This document shows positions 1 to 6,313 of a DNA stretch of 10,675 bases, piece by piece. The notes under the pieces are model-generated. The model had not been told where the DNA came from, ran no database searches, and saw only the letters and a program-made list of their open reading frames with translations. Made by a program: the position numbers and the translations under genes. This DNA is from Methanosarcinales archaeon. GTDB taxonomy: Archaea > Halobacteriota > Syntropharchaeia > Alkanophagales > Methanospirareceae. The stretch spans positions 1 through 10,675 of the forward strand of contig QMVO01000034.1 of NCBI GenBank assembly GCA_003661125.1, in the 5' to 3' direction. Numbering within the stretch: the stretch's first letter is position 1; every line of letters begins with the position of its first letter.

Positions 1-197
1 CAGGGCGCATTGCCACATATTATCGCTTCTTTCCCTTTTATTAACCGCTCAATCTCCCTTTTCACATCCTCCCCTTTATTTCCTTTGCTTCTCAATATCT
101 CATACGCTATTCCTGCCGCTTCCTCGTCTTTTTCCCTTTCAAACCCAAAATCTTTCAATATCTCTTCGTAAATCGGTTCCCACGCGCTGTACTTCAT
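1..197 (-). CDS. mptE: MptE-like 6-hydroxymethylpterin diphosphokinase, N-terminal part (cut by window edge)
   Basis: A reading frame begins at the ATG complementary to 195-197 and stays open for 65 codons to the left edge. It starts MKYSAWEPIYEEILKDFGF, continues through a charged helical stretch and reaches GKEAIICGNAP at residues 55-65. This matches the archaeal DUF115/MptE pattern: an N-terminal WEP.YE.I..DFGF helix, then a beta strand and glycine-containing loop beginning the nucleotide-binding domain. In that family the enzyme transfers pyrophosphate from ATP to 6-hydroxymethyl-7,8-dihydropterin on the way to tetrahydromethanopterin. Only about a quarter of the protein is visible, so catalytic residues cannot be checked. 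It is divergent from the DHH gene at 305, with about 107 bp shared upstream DNA. Family assignment is by pattern memory; presence of a gene is clear. Confidence 0.72.
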   Translation of the reverse strand, partial: MKYSAWEPIYEEILKDFGFEREKDEEAAGIAYEILRSKGNKGEDVKREIERLIKGKEAIICGNAP

Positions 198-246
198 AAC
201 TTTTTTAGTAAGCGTGGGTGGGGGAAAGTATATCAAAAGAAAAAGT

Positions 247-257
247 CTTTTAAATAG
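247..257 (+). promoter_or_regulatory. Putative TATA box for the TrkA-N/DHH gene
   Basis: The sequence CTTTTAAATAG resembles an archaeal TATA element in an A/T-rich divergent intergenic region. A start about 25 bases downstream falls near 278-282, giving a leader of roughly 25 nt before the ATG at 305. No strong ribosome-binding site is visible in that leader. The assignment rests on motif and spacing only. Confidence 0.4.
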
Positions 258-304
258 AAAAACTTAAAAGACAAATCTTATTAAAATGGATAAAAACAGA
301 ACAA

Positions 305-1789
305 ATGAGCGCAGAAGAAAGCAAAACAGAGCATGAGCGGAAAGGCATAGGGAGGGTGCTGCACGCAATTTTTGGCTGTGGAAGAGTTGGCTATGCTGTG
401 GCAAAAGAGCTGAAAGCACGGGGGATTGAAGTTGTTATAGTAGATAAGGATGAGAAGAAGGTAGAATTGCTGAAGGATGAGGATTTCATTGCTTTTGTTG
501 GTGATATAAGCGATCCCAAAGTGATCACAAAGGTAAGAGGTGAGGGTGATCCGGAAGCGATTTTTATTTTGAGCAATGGCAGCGAAGTGAACAAAAAAGC
601 GGCGAAAAATGTAAAAGAGGTGTTACCTCAGACTCGTTTAGTAGTGCGAGGAATTGAACCCGAGGATAAGGAGGATTTAAAGGAGTTGGACGTTGACGTG
701 ACTTTATCCATCCGCGATATAGCGGCAAGAGCGGCGATAAACTCCCTGGAGAAAGTAGAAGCTCTGCGGAAAGCGAAAAAATTGATCGCGATGATAGAAG
801 AGATAAAAGATAAAGGGAAATTAGGAATTATTGTCCACGATAGCCCGGATTCTGATGCAATTGCTTCTGCTCTCGCACTGAAGGAGATAGCACGACACGT
901 GAATGTACCCGCCGATATATTGTATCGAGGGGAAATAGGACATCATATAAATCGAGCTTTTGTAAATATCTTAGGGATAGAAATGAGGAGAATAGAGCGT
1001 GTGGATGAATTAAAGGAATACGAAAAGTTGGCGCTTATAGATGCTACCGTTCCGGGTGCAAACAACCCCTTGCCTCCGCCACCGGAGGGTAATGTGGACA
1101 TCATCATAGACCATCATACGACGAATAACAAGGGAAAGGTGTATGCAGATTTTTTTGACGTTCGAACAGATAACGGTGCGACTTCAACGATAATGACAAG
1201 GTATCTGCAGGTACTGGATATACCGGTGGATAAAGTGTTAGCAACTGCCCTTTTGCAAGGAATAAGAACAGATACGAGTAGCTTTAAGCGGGAGACGTAC
1301 CCATCGGATTTTTTCGCCGCTGCTTTTCTGCACGAAAAGGCGGATAAAGACCTTTTGGAGCAAATAGAAACGCCGCCTATGTCAACAGAAATGCTAAACG
1401 TAGTGGGTGGCGCGATACAGCACAAAAAGATAAAAGGGAGTTATTTGATAACAAGTGTGGGAGCAGTGGCGAACCGAGATGCTATCCCTCAAGCAGCGGA
1501 TTATTTGCTTAATCTTGAAGGAATCACGACTGCTATTGTGATAGGGTTGTGCGAGGATATGATATGCATTTCAGGGAGGAGTAAAGATATAAGGGTGAAT
1601 ATAGGCGATGCGTTTGTCCGTGCATTTGGAGAAATGGGCTCAGCGGGTGGACACGCTACGATGGCTGCGGCTCAGTTACCTCTTGGTATTTTCAAAGGGA
1701 TAAAGGATAAGGACATACTCATGCAACTAGCAGAGGATGCGGTGACAAAACGATTTCTATCCGTTATGAAGGAGGAAAAGAGCGAATAA
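305..1789 (+). CDS. TrkA-N (RCK) domain / DHH-DHHA1 family phosphoesterase fusion
   Basis: This 494-residue protein joins two domains. Residues about 18-140 form a TrkA-N Rossmann fold with the dinucleotide loop FGCGRVG (23-29) and an acidic end of beta 2 (VIVDKDE, 45-51), as in NAD-binding potassium-channel RCK domains. Residues about 170-490 are a RecJ-like DHH phosphoesterase: VHDSPDSDA (177-185, motif I), LIDA (Asp246, motif II), DHH (269-271, motif III), GIRTDT (Asp323, motif IV) and a DHHA1 glycine loop GSAGGH (445-450). All metal-ligand positions expected for the fold seem present. The family hydrolyses phosphodiester or oligonucleotide substrates with Mn2+; the substrate here is unknown. 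The nucleotide-sensing domain suggests ligand control, an inference. The start is the first in-frame ATG after the putative promoter. It ends 4 bp from the convergent DUF424 gene. Confidence 0.88.
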   Translation: MSAEESKTEHERKGIGRVLHAIFGCGRVGYAVAKELKARGIEVVIVDKDEKKVELLKDEDFIAFVGDISDPKVITKVRGEGDPEAIFILSNGSEVNKKAAKNVKEVLPQTRLVVRGIEPEDKEDLKELDVDVTLSIRDIAARAAINSLEKVEALRKAKKLIAMIEEIKDKGKLGIIVHDSPDSDAIASALALKEIARHVNVPADILYRGEIGHHINRAFVNILGIEMRRIERVDELKEYEKLALIDATVPGANNPLPPPPEGNVDIIIDHHTTNNKGKVYADFFDVRTDNGATSTIMTRYLQVLDIPVDKVLATALLQGIRTDTSSFKRETYPSDFFAAAFLHEKADKDLLEQIETPPMSTEMLNVVGGAIQHKKIKGSYLITSVGAVANRDAIPQAADYLLNLEGITTAIVIGLCEDMICISGRSKDIRVNIGDAFVRAFGEMGSAGGHATMAAAQLPLGIFKGIKDKDILMQLAEDAVTKRFLSVMKEEKSE

Positions 1790-1793
1790 AAAG

Positions 1794-2102
1794 TTAGATT
1801 TTCACTATCTGCGCATGGGGCACGCCAGCCACGAAAATCACATTCGCTTCTTCGATAAAATTATTGTCCAGAGCGCATTTTATTGCTCTTTTACCCACCA
1901 AATTCGCAATAGTTGCATGCTTTAAGAAACCCACTACCTCTTTTTCGGTTGCTTTTTTACCTTTATAAAAACTTTCGGTAATCTCAAGGAAAAGTCCTCT
2001 ATCTTCAAAGCTTTTCCCTATCAACTCCGTATCACACACTGCCACCATTATGTCCGCGCCGATTTTATACTCCTTTATGTATATCTTTTTTTGGTTACTC
2101 AC
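1794..2102 (-). CDS. DUF424 family protein
   Basis: This 102-residue protein matches the archaeal DUF424 pattern: an N-terminal strand pair (KEYKIGADIMVAVCDTELIG), a central FEDRGLFLEITESFYKG segment, a helix containing HATIANLVG, and the C-terminal signature ANVIFVAGVPHAQIV. DUF424 proteins are small, single-domain and nearly restricted to archaea; I know of no established function. The start is a GTG complementary to 2100-2102, giving MSNQKKIYIKE, which leaves the conserved N-terminal strand intact; a later ATG (MVAVCD) would remove it. The upstream region is shared divergently with the tRNA-Ile gene and contains a perfect palindrome. Its 3' end almost touches the convergent DHH gene, so the two transcripts probably overlap. 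Confidence 0.8.
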   Translation of the reverse strand: MSNQKKIYIKEYKIGADIMVAVCDTELIGKSFEDRGLFLEITESFYKGKKATEKEVVGFLKHATIANLVGKRAIKCALDNNFIEEANVIFVAGVPHAQIVKI

Positions 2103-2110
2103 AATTTAAA

Positions 2111-2119
2111 ATATTTTAT
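2111..2119 (+). promoter_or_regulatory. Putative TATA box for tRNA-Ile
   Basis: ATATTTTAT lies about 24-32 bases before the mature tRNA 5' end at 2143, the spacing expected for an archaeal TATA element if transcription starts close to the mature end. It overlaps the left arm of the palindrome at 2114-2131, so a factor binding there could compete with TBP. Motif-only evidence. Confidence 0.35.
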
Positions 2120-2131
2120 CTTAAGATAAAA
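2114..2131. repeat. 18-bp perfect palindrome between DUF424 and tRNA-Ile
   Basis: TTTTATCTTAAGATAAAA is identical to its reverse complement over all 18 bases, with no loop. It sits in the roughly 40 bp between the divergent DUF424 start and the tRNA 5' end. Contiguous palindromes of this kind are typical of dimeric-regulator operators; an A/T-rich palindrome could also arise by chance in DNA of this composition. Confidence 0.85.
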
Positions 2132-2142
2132 ATTAATAAAGA

Positions 2143-2217
2143 GGGCTCGTAGCTTAGTCTGGTTGGAGCGCTCGGCTGATAACCGAGAGGTCCGGAGTTC
2201 AAATCTCCGCGGGCCCA
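2143..2217 (+). tRNA. tRNA-Ile (anticodon GAU)
   Basis: A full cloverleaf folds by eye. The acceptor stem 2143-2149 pairs with 2210-2216 (one G-U pair); the D arm begins at 2152; the anticodon stem CTCGG/CCGAG (2171-2175, 2183-2187) encloses loop CTGATAA with anticodon GAT at 2178-2180; a 5-nt variable region follows; the T stem CGGAG/CTCCG encloses TTCAAAT. The discriminator base is A2217 and the following bases are TCA, so the CCA end is not encoded and must be added enzymatically. No intron is present. GAU reads the isoleucine codons AUU and AUC. Confidence 0.97.
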
Positions 2218-2226
2218 TCAACAAAC

Positions 2227-2231
2227 TTTTT
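2227..2231 (+). terminator. Possible T-tract terminator after tRNA-Ile
   Basis: A run of five T residues begins 10 nt after the mature tRNA 3' end. Archaeal RNA polymerase can terminate at short T tracts without a hairpin. The flanking DNA is A/T-rich, so this is only a plausible site. Confidence 0.3.
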
Positions 2232-2283
2232 AGAAAAAATTTAGGAAAGAAAGTTTTATTAAAGTAAAGAAGAAAGAACGAAA

Positions 2284-2289
2284 GGGTGA
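2284..2289 (+). promoter_or_regulatory. Ribosome-binding site deciding the mmp6 start
   Basis: GGGTGA, a typical archaeal anti-16S match, ends five bases before the ATG at 2295. An in-frame GTG at 2286 lies within this site, so ATG 2295 is the better start and removes three residues from the longest frame. A TATA-like TTTTATTA at about 2252-2259 could drive the operon. Confidence 0.6.
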
Positions 2290-2294
2290 GAAAA

Positions 2295-2681
2295 ATGGGA
2301 ATTGAGACCAGAGTAATTTTGATTGCGCCTGATTCTGAGATAACACCGGAGCAGGTGAAGAGCAAGATTTTGTCCTTGATTAGCGAAGATGTGTACGCGG
2401 CGGGCATGGACATCAGAGTAAAAGAGACATGTTTTGGTGCATTGGTGGAAGGAGAAGAGAAGAAAGTAAGAGAGATAGTGGAAGAGGTTCGGAAACTGGA
2501 TAAGAACGGCATTTTTTCAAAACCACGGGGTTTTCCAATCGGCGACCCAAGGATCTGTCGAGCAACAAGAAAAGGTGGACCCAGACCAGGTTTCCACCAG
2601 TTGGAACTTGAATACGAGCTGCTTCCTGAGGTGAGGGCTGCATTGGACAAGATAGAAAAGGAAAGAGAAATCGGTGGTTAA
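2295..2681 (+). CDS. mmp6: Methanogenesis marker protein 6 (putative)
   Basis: The protein (128 residues from ATG 2295) starts with the strand ETRVILIAPDS, has a helix-strand core ending VKETCFGALVEGEE, and carries the strongly patterned RGFPIGDPRICRATR, then GGPRPGFHQLELEYELLP. I recognise this as the small protein called methanogenesis marker 6 (TIGR03272 type), which is found in methanogens and related methyl-coenzyme M reductase archaea and has no firmly assigned biochemical role. The arginine/proline/glycine-rich centre suggests a conserved binding surface; no metal-binding cysteine pair is present. The stop codon at 2679-2681 overlaps the start region of the next gene, so the two are probably translationally coupled. 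No mcr gene is in view. Confidence 0.72.
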   Translation: MGIETRVILIAPDSEITPEQVKSKILSLISEDVYAAGMDIRVKETCFGALVEGEEKKVREIVEEVRKLDKNGIFSKPRGFPIGDPRICRATRKGGPRPGFHQLELEYELLPEVRAALDKIEKEREIGG

Positions 2682-2979
2682 ATTGAATGAGGAGGAAGAC
2701 GAGGTTAACGAAGAGGAAAGTGTATTTCATAAGAAGCTAAAGATAAAATTAAAAGAGAAGGGAAAAGAGGGCAGGTTAATTTTACTCAAGGATTATCTGG
2801 ATTACCTTATAAGGGAAAATAGAACCATACCCCCTGATTTTCCTACTTTTGTAAGAGAGATTATGGGGCTTGACGAGCGCGGAGGGTTTATTCACATAAG
2901 GATATGGCACGAGAACAGCGAGCTTGTAGATTTTGCAAAGATACGGGGCTACGAACATAAAATAGATGCCTATGATTGA
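2674..2979 (+). CDS. Uncharacterised 101-aa protein between mmp6 and fae-hps
   Basis: I do not recognise this family. The N-terminus (MVKLNEEEDEVNEEE) is very acidic and probably disordered, followed by a basic stretch (KKLKIKLKEKGKEG, about residues 20-33). The conserved-looking C-terminal two thirds contains LILLKDYLDYLIRE, IPPDFPTFVREIMGL and a strand-like FIHIRIWHENSELVDFAKIRGY. No signal peptide, membrane helix or cysteine cluster is present. The start may be GTG 2674, overlapping the mmp6 stop, or TTG 2683 preceded by GGTGG at 2673-2677; the latter would shorten it by three residues. Its stop lies 10 bp before the favoured fae-hps start. The interlocked arrangement implies co-translation and possibly related function. 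Confidence 0.75.
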   Translation: MVKLNEEEDEVNEEESVFHKKLKIKLKEKGKEGRLILLKDYLDYLIRENRTIPPDFPTFVREIMGLDERGGFIHIRIWHENSELVDFAKIRGYEHKIDAYD

Positions 2980-2980
2980 T

Positions 2981-2985
2981 GAGGG
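2981..2985 (+). promoter_or_regulatory. Ribosome-binding site deciding the fae-hps start
   Basis: GAGGG ends four bases before ATG 2990. Upstream in-frame ATGs at 2966 and 2972 lack a comparable site and would add residues absent from the usual Fae N-terminus, so 2990 is preferred. Confidence 0.6.
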
Positions 2986-2989
2986 ATTT

Positions 2990-4186
2990 ATGATAGGAGA
3001 GGCGTTAGTAGGAGAAGAACCGGAAATAGCGCATATTGACCTGATTATAGGCAGTAAGAAAGAAGCTGTGGGTACAGCTTTTGCCTGTTCTATTGCCCAG
3101 CCCAGGCAGGGACATACGCCCATTCTTGGCGTTATTAGACCAAATCTGCCCACCAAGCCAACGACACTTATAGTGCCCAAGGTAAGTATAAGAAACCTCG
3201 CTGATGCAGAAAAGATGTTTGGCCCGGCACAAAGTGCAGTAGCAAAGGCAATTGCTGATGCTGTGGAAGAGGGCGTGATACCGAAAGCGGAAGTGGAAGA
3301 ACTCGCGGTTATCGTTTCGGTGTTTATCCATCCCAGAGGCAGAGATTATCAGAGGATATACCGGTACAACTATGCGGCAACAAAGCTTGCCCTATCACGA
3401 GCAATTCAGAAGTTCCCAGATATAGATAAAGTTTTAGAAGAGAAAGATAAATCTATACATGCTATGATAGGATTCAAGATGAACAACTTAAAAAAGCCAC
3501 CATATCTGGAGGTTGCACTGGACATTCCAGATTGGAGAAGGGTAGAGGGCATTATTAGAGCATTACCCAGAAGTGATGCGATAATAATCGAGGCGGGTAC
3601 ACCGCTTATCAAGCGGTATGGCGTTGAAGTGGTGCAGAAGATACACCAGTTGAGACCAGAAACGGTAGTTTTTGCCGATCTTAAGACGCTGGATACTGGA
3701 AACTTGGAAGCGAGGATGGCTGGAGATGCCACAGCAGATGTAGCCGGTTTTTCGGGGCTTGCTCCAATAGGCACAATGGAGAAGTTTATAGAGGAGTGCA
3801 AGAAAGTCGGAACTCTCTCTTTGATGGATACGCTGAATGTGCCCGACCCCGTAGAAGTACTCCGGAAGCTAAAGGTGAAGCCCGACATTGTAGAACTGCA
3901 TCGTGCAATAGACGTGGAACTGTACCAGAACCGTGGGCAAGAGCAGGAGAGCGAATGGGGAAATATTGGAGAGGTGAGAGAAGTTTGCGGAAACGAAGTG
4001 CTCGTTGCAGTAGCTGGTGGGATAAGATTGAAAAAAGTAAAAAAAGCGCTGAAGGCAGGAGCGGATATTATTGTGGTTGGTCGGGCGATTACGGCTGCCA
4101 AGGATGTGACTGGAGCGGCAAGAGGATTCCTTCAGCAGATGGGTGTGGAGGATGTGGACCAGTTCCGCGTAATGACGGATTTTTAG
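2990..4186 (+). CDS. fae-hps: Bifunctional formaldehyde-activating enzyme / 3-hexulose-6-phosphate synthase
   Basis: The protein has 398 residues from ATG 2990. Residues 1-165 are Fae: IGEALVGEEPEIAHIDL carries His15, equivalent to the catalytic histidine of bacterial Fae, followed by GHTPILGVIRPNLP and a helical PQSAVAKAIADAV-like stretch (79-93). Fae condenses formaldehyde with tetrahydromethanopterin to methylene-H4MPT. Residues 170-398 are a TIM-barrel Hps of the orotidine-decarboxylase suprafamily: VALDIP (Asp178), the signature DLKTLD (230-235), ELHRAID (His304), VAVAGGI (340-345) and IIVVGRAIT (360-368). In archaea this fusion is thought to run the ribulose monophosphate path backwards, making ribulose-5-phosphate while Fae captures the released formaldehyde. 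Both active sites appear intact. It is the third gene of the operon with mmp6 and converges on hisF with a 39-bp gap. Confidence 0.95.
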   Translation: MIGEALVGEEPEIAHIDLIIGSKKEAVGTAFACSIAQPRQGHTPILGVIRPNLPTKPTTLIVPKVSIRNLADAEKMFGPAQSAVAKAIADAVEEGVIPKAEVEELAVIVSVFIHPRGRDYQRIYRYNYAATKLALSRAIQKFPDIDKVLEEKDKSIHAMIGFKMNNLKKPPYLEVALDIPDWRRVEGIIRALPRSDAIIIEAGTPLIKRYGVEVVQKIHQLRPETVVFADLKTLDTGNLEARMAGDATADVAGFSGLAPIGTMEKFIEECKKVGTLSLMDTLNVPDPVEVLRKLKVKPDIVELHRAIDVELYQNRGQEQESEWGNIGEVREVCGNEVLVAVAGGIRLKKVKKALKAGADIIVVGRAITAAKDVTGAARGFLQQMGVEDVDQFRVMTDF

Positions 4187-4206
4187 TTGATGCAAAATAG
4201 GAATTG

Positions 4207-4211
4207 TTTTT
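4207..4211 (+). terminator. Possible T-tract terminator after fae-hps
   Basis: Five consecutive T residues lie in the 39-bp gap between the convergent fae-hps and hisF ends. No strong hairpin precedes them. This fits archaeal T-tract termination but is weak evidence. Confidence 0.3.
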
Positions 4212-4225
4212 AAGAAAAGTTGAAA

Positions 4226-5035
4226 TCATAGCCTTATCGAAATCCCTTTCTCCCTCAAATAATCCTTTATCTGTCCAACCGTATACGTGCCAAAATGAAA
4301 AATACTCGCTGCCAGACATGCATCCGCGCCATTCACGAAAGCCTCGTACATATGATCTATGTTCCCTGCACCACCGGAGGCAATTACTGGAATGTCCACA
4401 GCTTCGGCAATTCTTTTTGTTATGGGTATGTCGTAGCCGTCTGTTGTACCATCTCTATCCTTAGAAGTCAGCAATATCTCCGCAGCACCGAGTGCCTGCA
4501 CCTGCTTCGCCCACCTTATCGCATCAATTCCTGTGTACTCACGCCCTCCGTAAATTACGACATCGTACCAGGCACTTTTTCCGTCTTCTAATTGTACCAG
4601 CGTTTTATCCTCAACGTCCTCAAATTTTCTTTTGCAGTCAATTGCAACCACGATACGGTCCCCAAACTTCTCTGCAGCTTCTTTTATTAGATCTGGATTC
4701 TTAACTGCGGCTGTATTTATGCCCACCTTATCAGCGCCAGCATCAAACACCTTTTCAAAATCCTCTATGCTCTTTATCCCGCCTCCCACGCATAAAGGAA
4801 TGGATACCTGCTCAGCTATCTTCTTTACCGTTGAGATCATCATATCCCTACCCTCGTAGGACGCGGAAATATCGAGGAAGACAAGTTCATCCGCTCCCTG
4901 CGCATCGTATCGCTCTGCTAGTTCAACCGGGTCGCCTGCATACCTGAGCTGCTCAAATTCTATTCCTTTCACCACAACTGCCTTACCCTGCTCATTGAAG
5001 GTTGTATCGAGGCAGGGAATTATTCGTTTTGTCAT
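4226..5035 (-). CDS. hisF: Imidazole glycerol phosphate synthase, cyclase subunit HisF
   Basis: This 269-residue protein is a full-length HisF TIM barrel. The opening TKRIIPCLDT carries the catalytic Asp10, and VAIDCKRK carries the second catalytic aspartate, Asp133. Phosphate-binding loops are CVGGGI (82-87) with INTAAV in the N-terminal half, and TSKDRDGT and ASGGAG in the C-terminal half. HisF receives ammonia from the HisH glutaminase and converts PRFAR to imidazole glycerol phosphate and AICAR, linking histidine and purine synthesis. HisH is not in this window. The ATG is preceded by AGGTGA (complement of 5042-5047) with 6-nt spacing, fixing the start. It lies downstream of guaAb on the same strand but after an 83-bp gap containing its own promoter-like element. 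Confidence 0.97.
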   Translation of the reverse strand: MTKRIIPCLDTTFNEQGKAVVVKGIEFEQLRYAGDPVELAERYDAQGADELVFLDISASYEGRDMMISTVKKIAEQVSIPLCVGGGIKSIEDFEKVFDAGADKVGINTAAVKNPDLIKEAAEKFGDRIVVAIDCKRKFEDVEDKTLVQLEDGKSAWYDVVIYGGREYTGIDAIRWAKQVQALGAAEILLTSKDRDGTTDGYDIPITKRIAEAVDIPVIASGGAGNIDHMYEAFVNGADACLAASIFHFGTYTVGQIKDYLREKGISIRL

Positions 5036-5082
5036 TTCAGTTCACCTATTTTAGTTTGTGATTTTATTTTTGCTTTTTATCC

Positions 5083-5092
5083 ATTTATATTT
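5083..5092 (-). promoter_or_regulatory. Putative TATA box for hisF
   Basis: On the minus strand the sequence reads AAATATAAAT. A transcription start about 26 bases downstream would be near 5062, leaving a leader of some 26 nt that contains the AGGTGA ribosome site before ATG 5035. The spacing is coherent, suggesting hisF can be transcribed independently of guaAb. Confidence 0.42.
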
Positions 5093-5118
5093 CTTGTGAG
5101 GATCTGCTTGTGGTTATT

Positions 5119-6051
5119 TTATTGAAACTCTATCGTTGCCGGTGGCTTATCCGTTAAAGAATAAAGCACGTGTACAACTTCCGGGATTTCAGTCGTAATC
5201 CTCTTATCTATTCTCTTTAAGACCTCCCATGGCACATTAACCGCCTCCGCAGTAATGGCATCCTTGCTTTTGACCAGTCTAACGGCGATTATGTAACCAA
5301 ACGCTCTTTTACCCTCTCTAATCCCGGTAGCCCTATCGTTCATCAAAATCGCCATAGTCTGGAATGACTCGATATCAGAAGTCTCCTCTTCCACAATCTT
5401 CGTGGCTTTTCTTTCTATCTCCACACGTTCAGGCGTCACTTCACCAAGCACCCTCGTAGCAAGTCCAGGACCAGGGAAAGGTGGGCGCTCCGAAAACTCT
5501 GCGGGTAAGCCCAAACTCCTGGCAACTTCCCTTACTTCATGTTTGTATAGCGCCCTCAAAGGTTCAACAATCGTTAGTCCATAACTTTCCGGGTCGATAC
5601 CTATCTGCTCAAGAATGTTGTGCTGTGTCTTGATTCCTTTCACCGTTTCAGCAACATCAGCCGCTATTGTTCCCTGAATTAAATGAGATGCGTTCTCCTC
5701 TCGTACAACTCTTCCGAGAACAGAGTAGAACGTGTTTCTAAACGCTTTCCTCTTCTCCTCTGGATCAACAATTCCTTTTAATCCATCAAAAAACTCATTA
5801 GCAGCATCAACCAGCCTTGCATTCATATTCCTCGATTTGAAAAAGTCTATCACTTGCTCCGCTTCGCCTTCACGCATCAATCCATCGTCAATGAAAACCG
5901 CTACCAATCGGTCTCCCACTGCTCGATGCGTGAGCATTGCACAGACGGTAGAGTCAACCCCACCGGAAACCGCTATGACTGCCTTCCCATCTTCTATCTT
6001 TTCCCTTACCTCCTGAACCTGTTTTTGTATAAATTTTTCCGGCTCGAACAT
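5119..6051 (-). CDS. guaAB: GMP synthase PP-ATPase subunit (GuaA subunit B)
   Basis: The protein (310 residues from ATG complementary to 6049-6051) is the ATP-pyrophosphatase and dimerisation part of GMP synthase, which adenylates XMP and aminates it to GMP. Visible motifs are the PP-loop SGGVDS (29-34), FIDDGLMR (53-60), GTIAADVAE (127-135), ERPPFPGPGLATRV (188-201) and the C-terminal KPPATIEFQ. The glutamine amidotransferase domain is absent, as in archaea where it is a separate subunit; that gene is not here. The frame is open 68 codons further upstream, but that extension is hydrophobic and unlike the family. A TATA-like element lies inside it, so I place the start at MFEPEKF, preceded by GAGGAGGG at a rather long spacing. 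Confidence 0.95.
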   Translation of the reverse strand: MFEPEKFIQKQVQEVREKIEDGKAVIAVSGGVDSTVCAMLTHRAVGDRLVAVFIDDGLMREGEAEQVIDFFKSRNMNARLVDAANEFFDGLKGIVDPEEKRKAFRNTFYSVLGRVVREENASHLIQGTIAADVAETVKGIKTQHNILEQIGIDPESYGLTIVEPLRALYKHEVREVARSLGLPAEFSERPPFPGPGLATRVLGEVTPERVEIERKATKIVEEETSDIESFQTMAILMNDRATGIREGKRAFGYIIAVRLVKSKDAITAEAVNVPWEVLKRIDKRITTEIPEVVHVLYSLTDKPPATIEFQ

Positions 6052-6064
6052 TTTTCTCTCTTTT

Positions 6065-6072
6065 CCCTCCTC
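6065..6072 (-). promoter_or_regulatory. Ribosome-binding site candidate for guaAb
   Basis: On the minus strand GAGGAGGG lies 13 nt before ATG 6051, longer than usual. It supports this start over ATG 6093, which has a TATA-like element directly upstream. Confidence 0.45.
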
Positions 6073-6095
6073 AAAAACTTCGCTGCTTGCCATTC

Positions 6096-6106
6096 GTTTA
6101 TAAATC
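6096..6106 (-). promoter_or_regulatory. Putative TATA box for guaAb
   Basis: The minus-strand GATTTATAAAC matches an archaeal TATA element. Transcription from about 26 bases downstream (near 6075) would include the GAGGAGGG site and start translation at 6051. This ordering is the main reason to reject the 378-residue version of GuaAb. Confidence 0.45.
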
Positions 6107-6147
6107 AAATTGCGATCAATTATAAAGAAATGTAGCAACAGCGGTGA

Positions 6148-6276
6148 AGGAACTTGGATTGGACCAGAACAGAAGCGGTGATTCATAAGGCGGAGGAGGT
6201 GCTGGTTAAGGAGTATTGTGGCAGTAATCAGCGGAGAACTTACCACCGAGCTCACGTGTGTTTAAGTCCAGGATGA
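6148..6276 (+). other. Unassigned stretch with a possible decayed coding fragment
   Basis: The 260-bp gap between guaAb and the zinc-ribbon gene is less A/T-rich than the other intergenic regions. On the + strand 6148-6276 is open for 42 codons, including EAVIHKAEEVLVKEYCGS followed by a basic RRTYHRAH. No start codon or ribosome site fits. A charged helix followed by a Y-C-G and arginine-rich segment is reminiscent of the N-terminus of some archaeal transposases, but I cannot place it firmly. It may be a gene remnant or noncoding. Confidence 0.22.
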
Positions 6277-6313
6277 TGATTTGATCTTGAAGCAAAAGAA
6301 TGGAAATTGCCAC

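Noticed and set aside
3406..4101. 231-codon open frame on the minus strand
   Set aside because: It is antisense to the strongly supported fae-hps gene, serine/threonine/proline-rich with no domain pattern, the usual shadow of a coding strand.
6052..6255. N-terminal extension that would make GuaAb 378 residues
   Set aside because: The added 68 residues are hydrophobic and unlike the family, and a TATA-like element and ribosome site lie inside the extension; the PP-ATPase subunit normally starts close to MFEPEKF.
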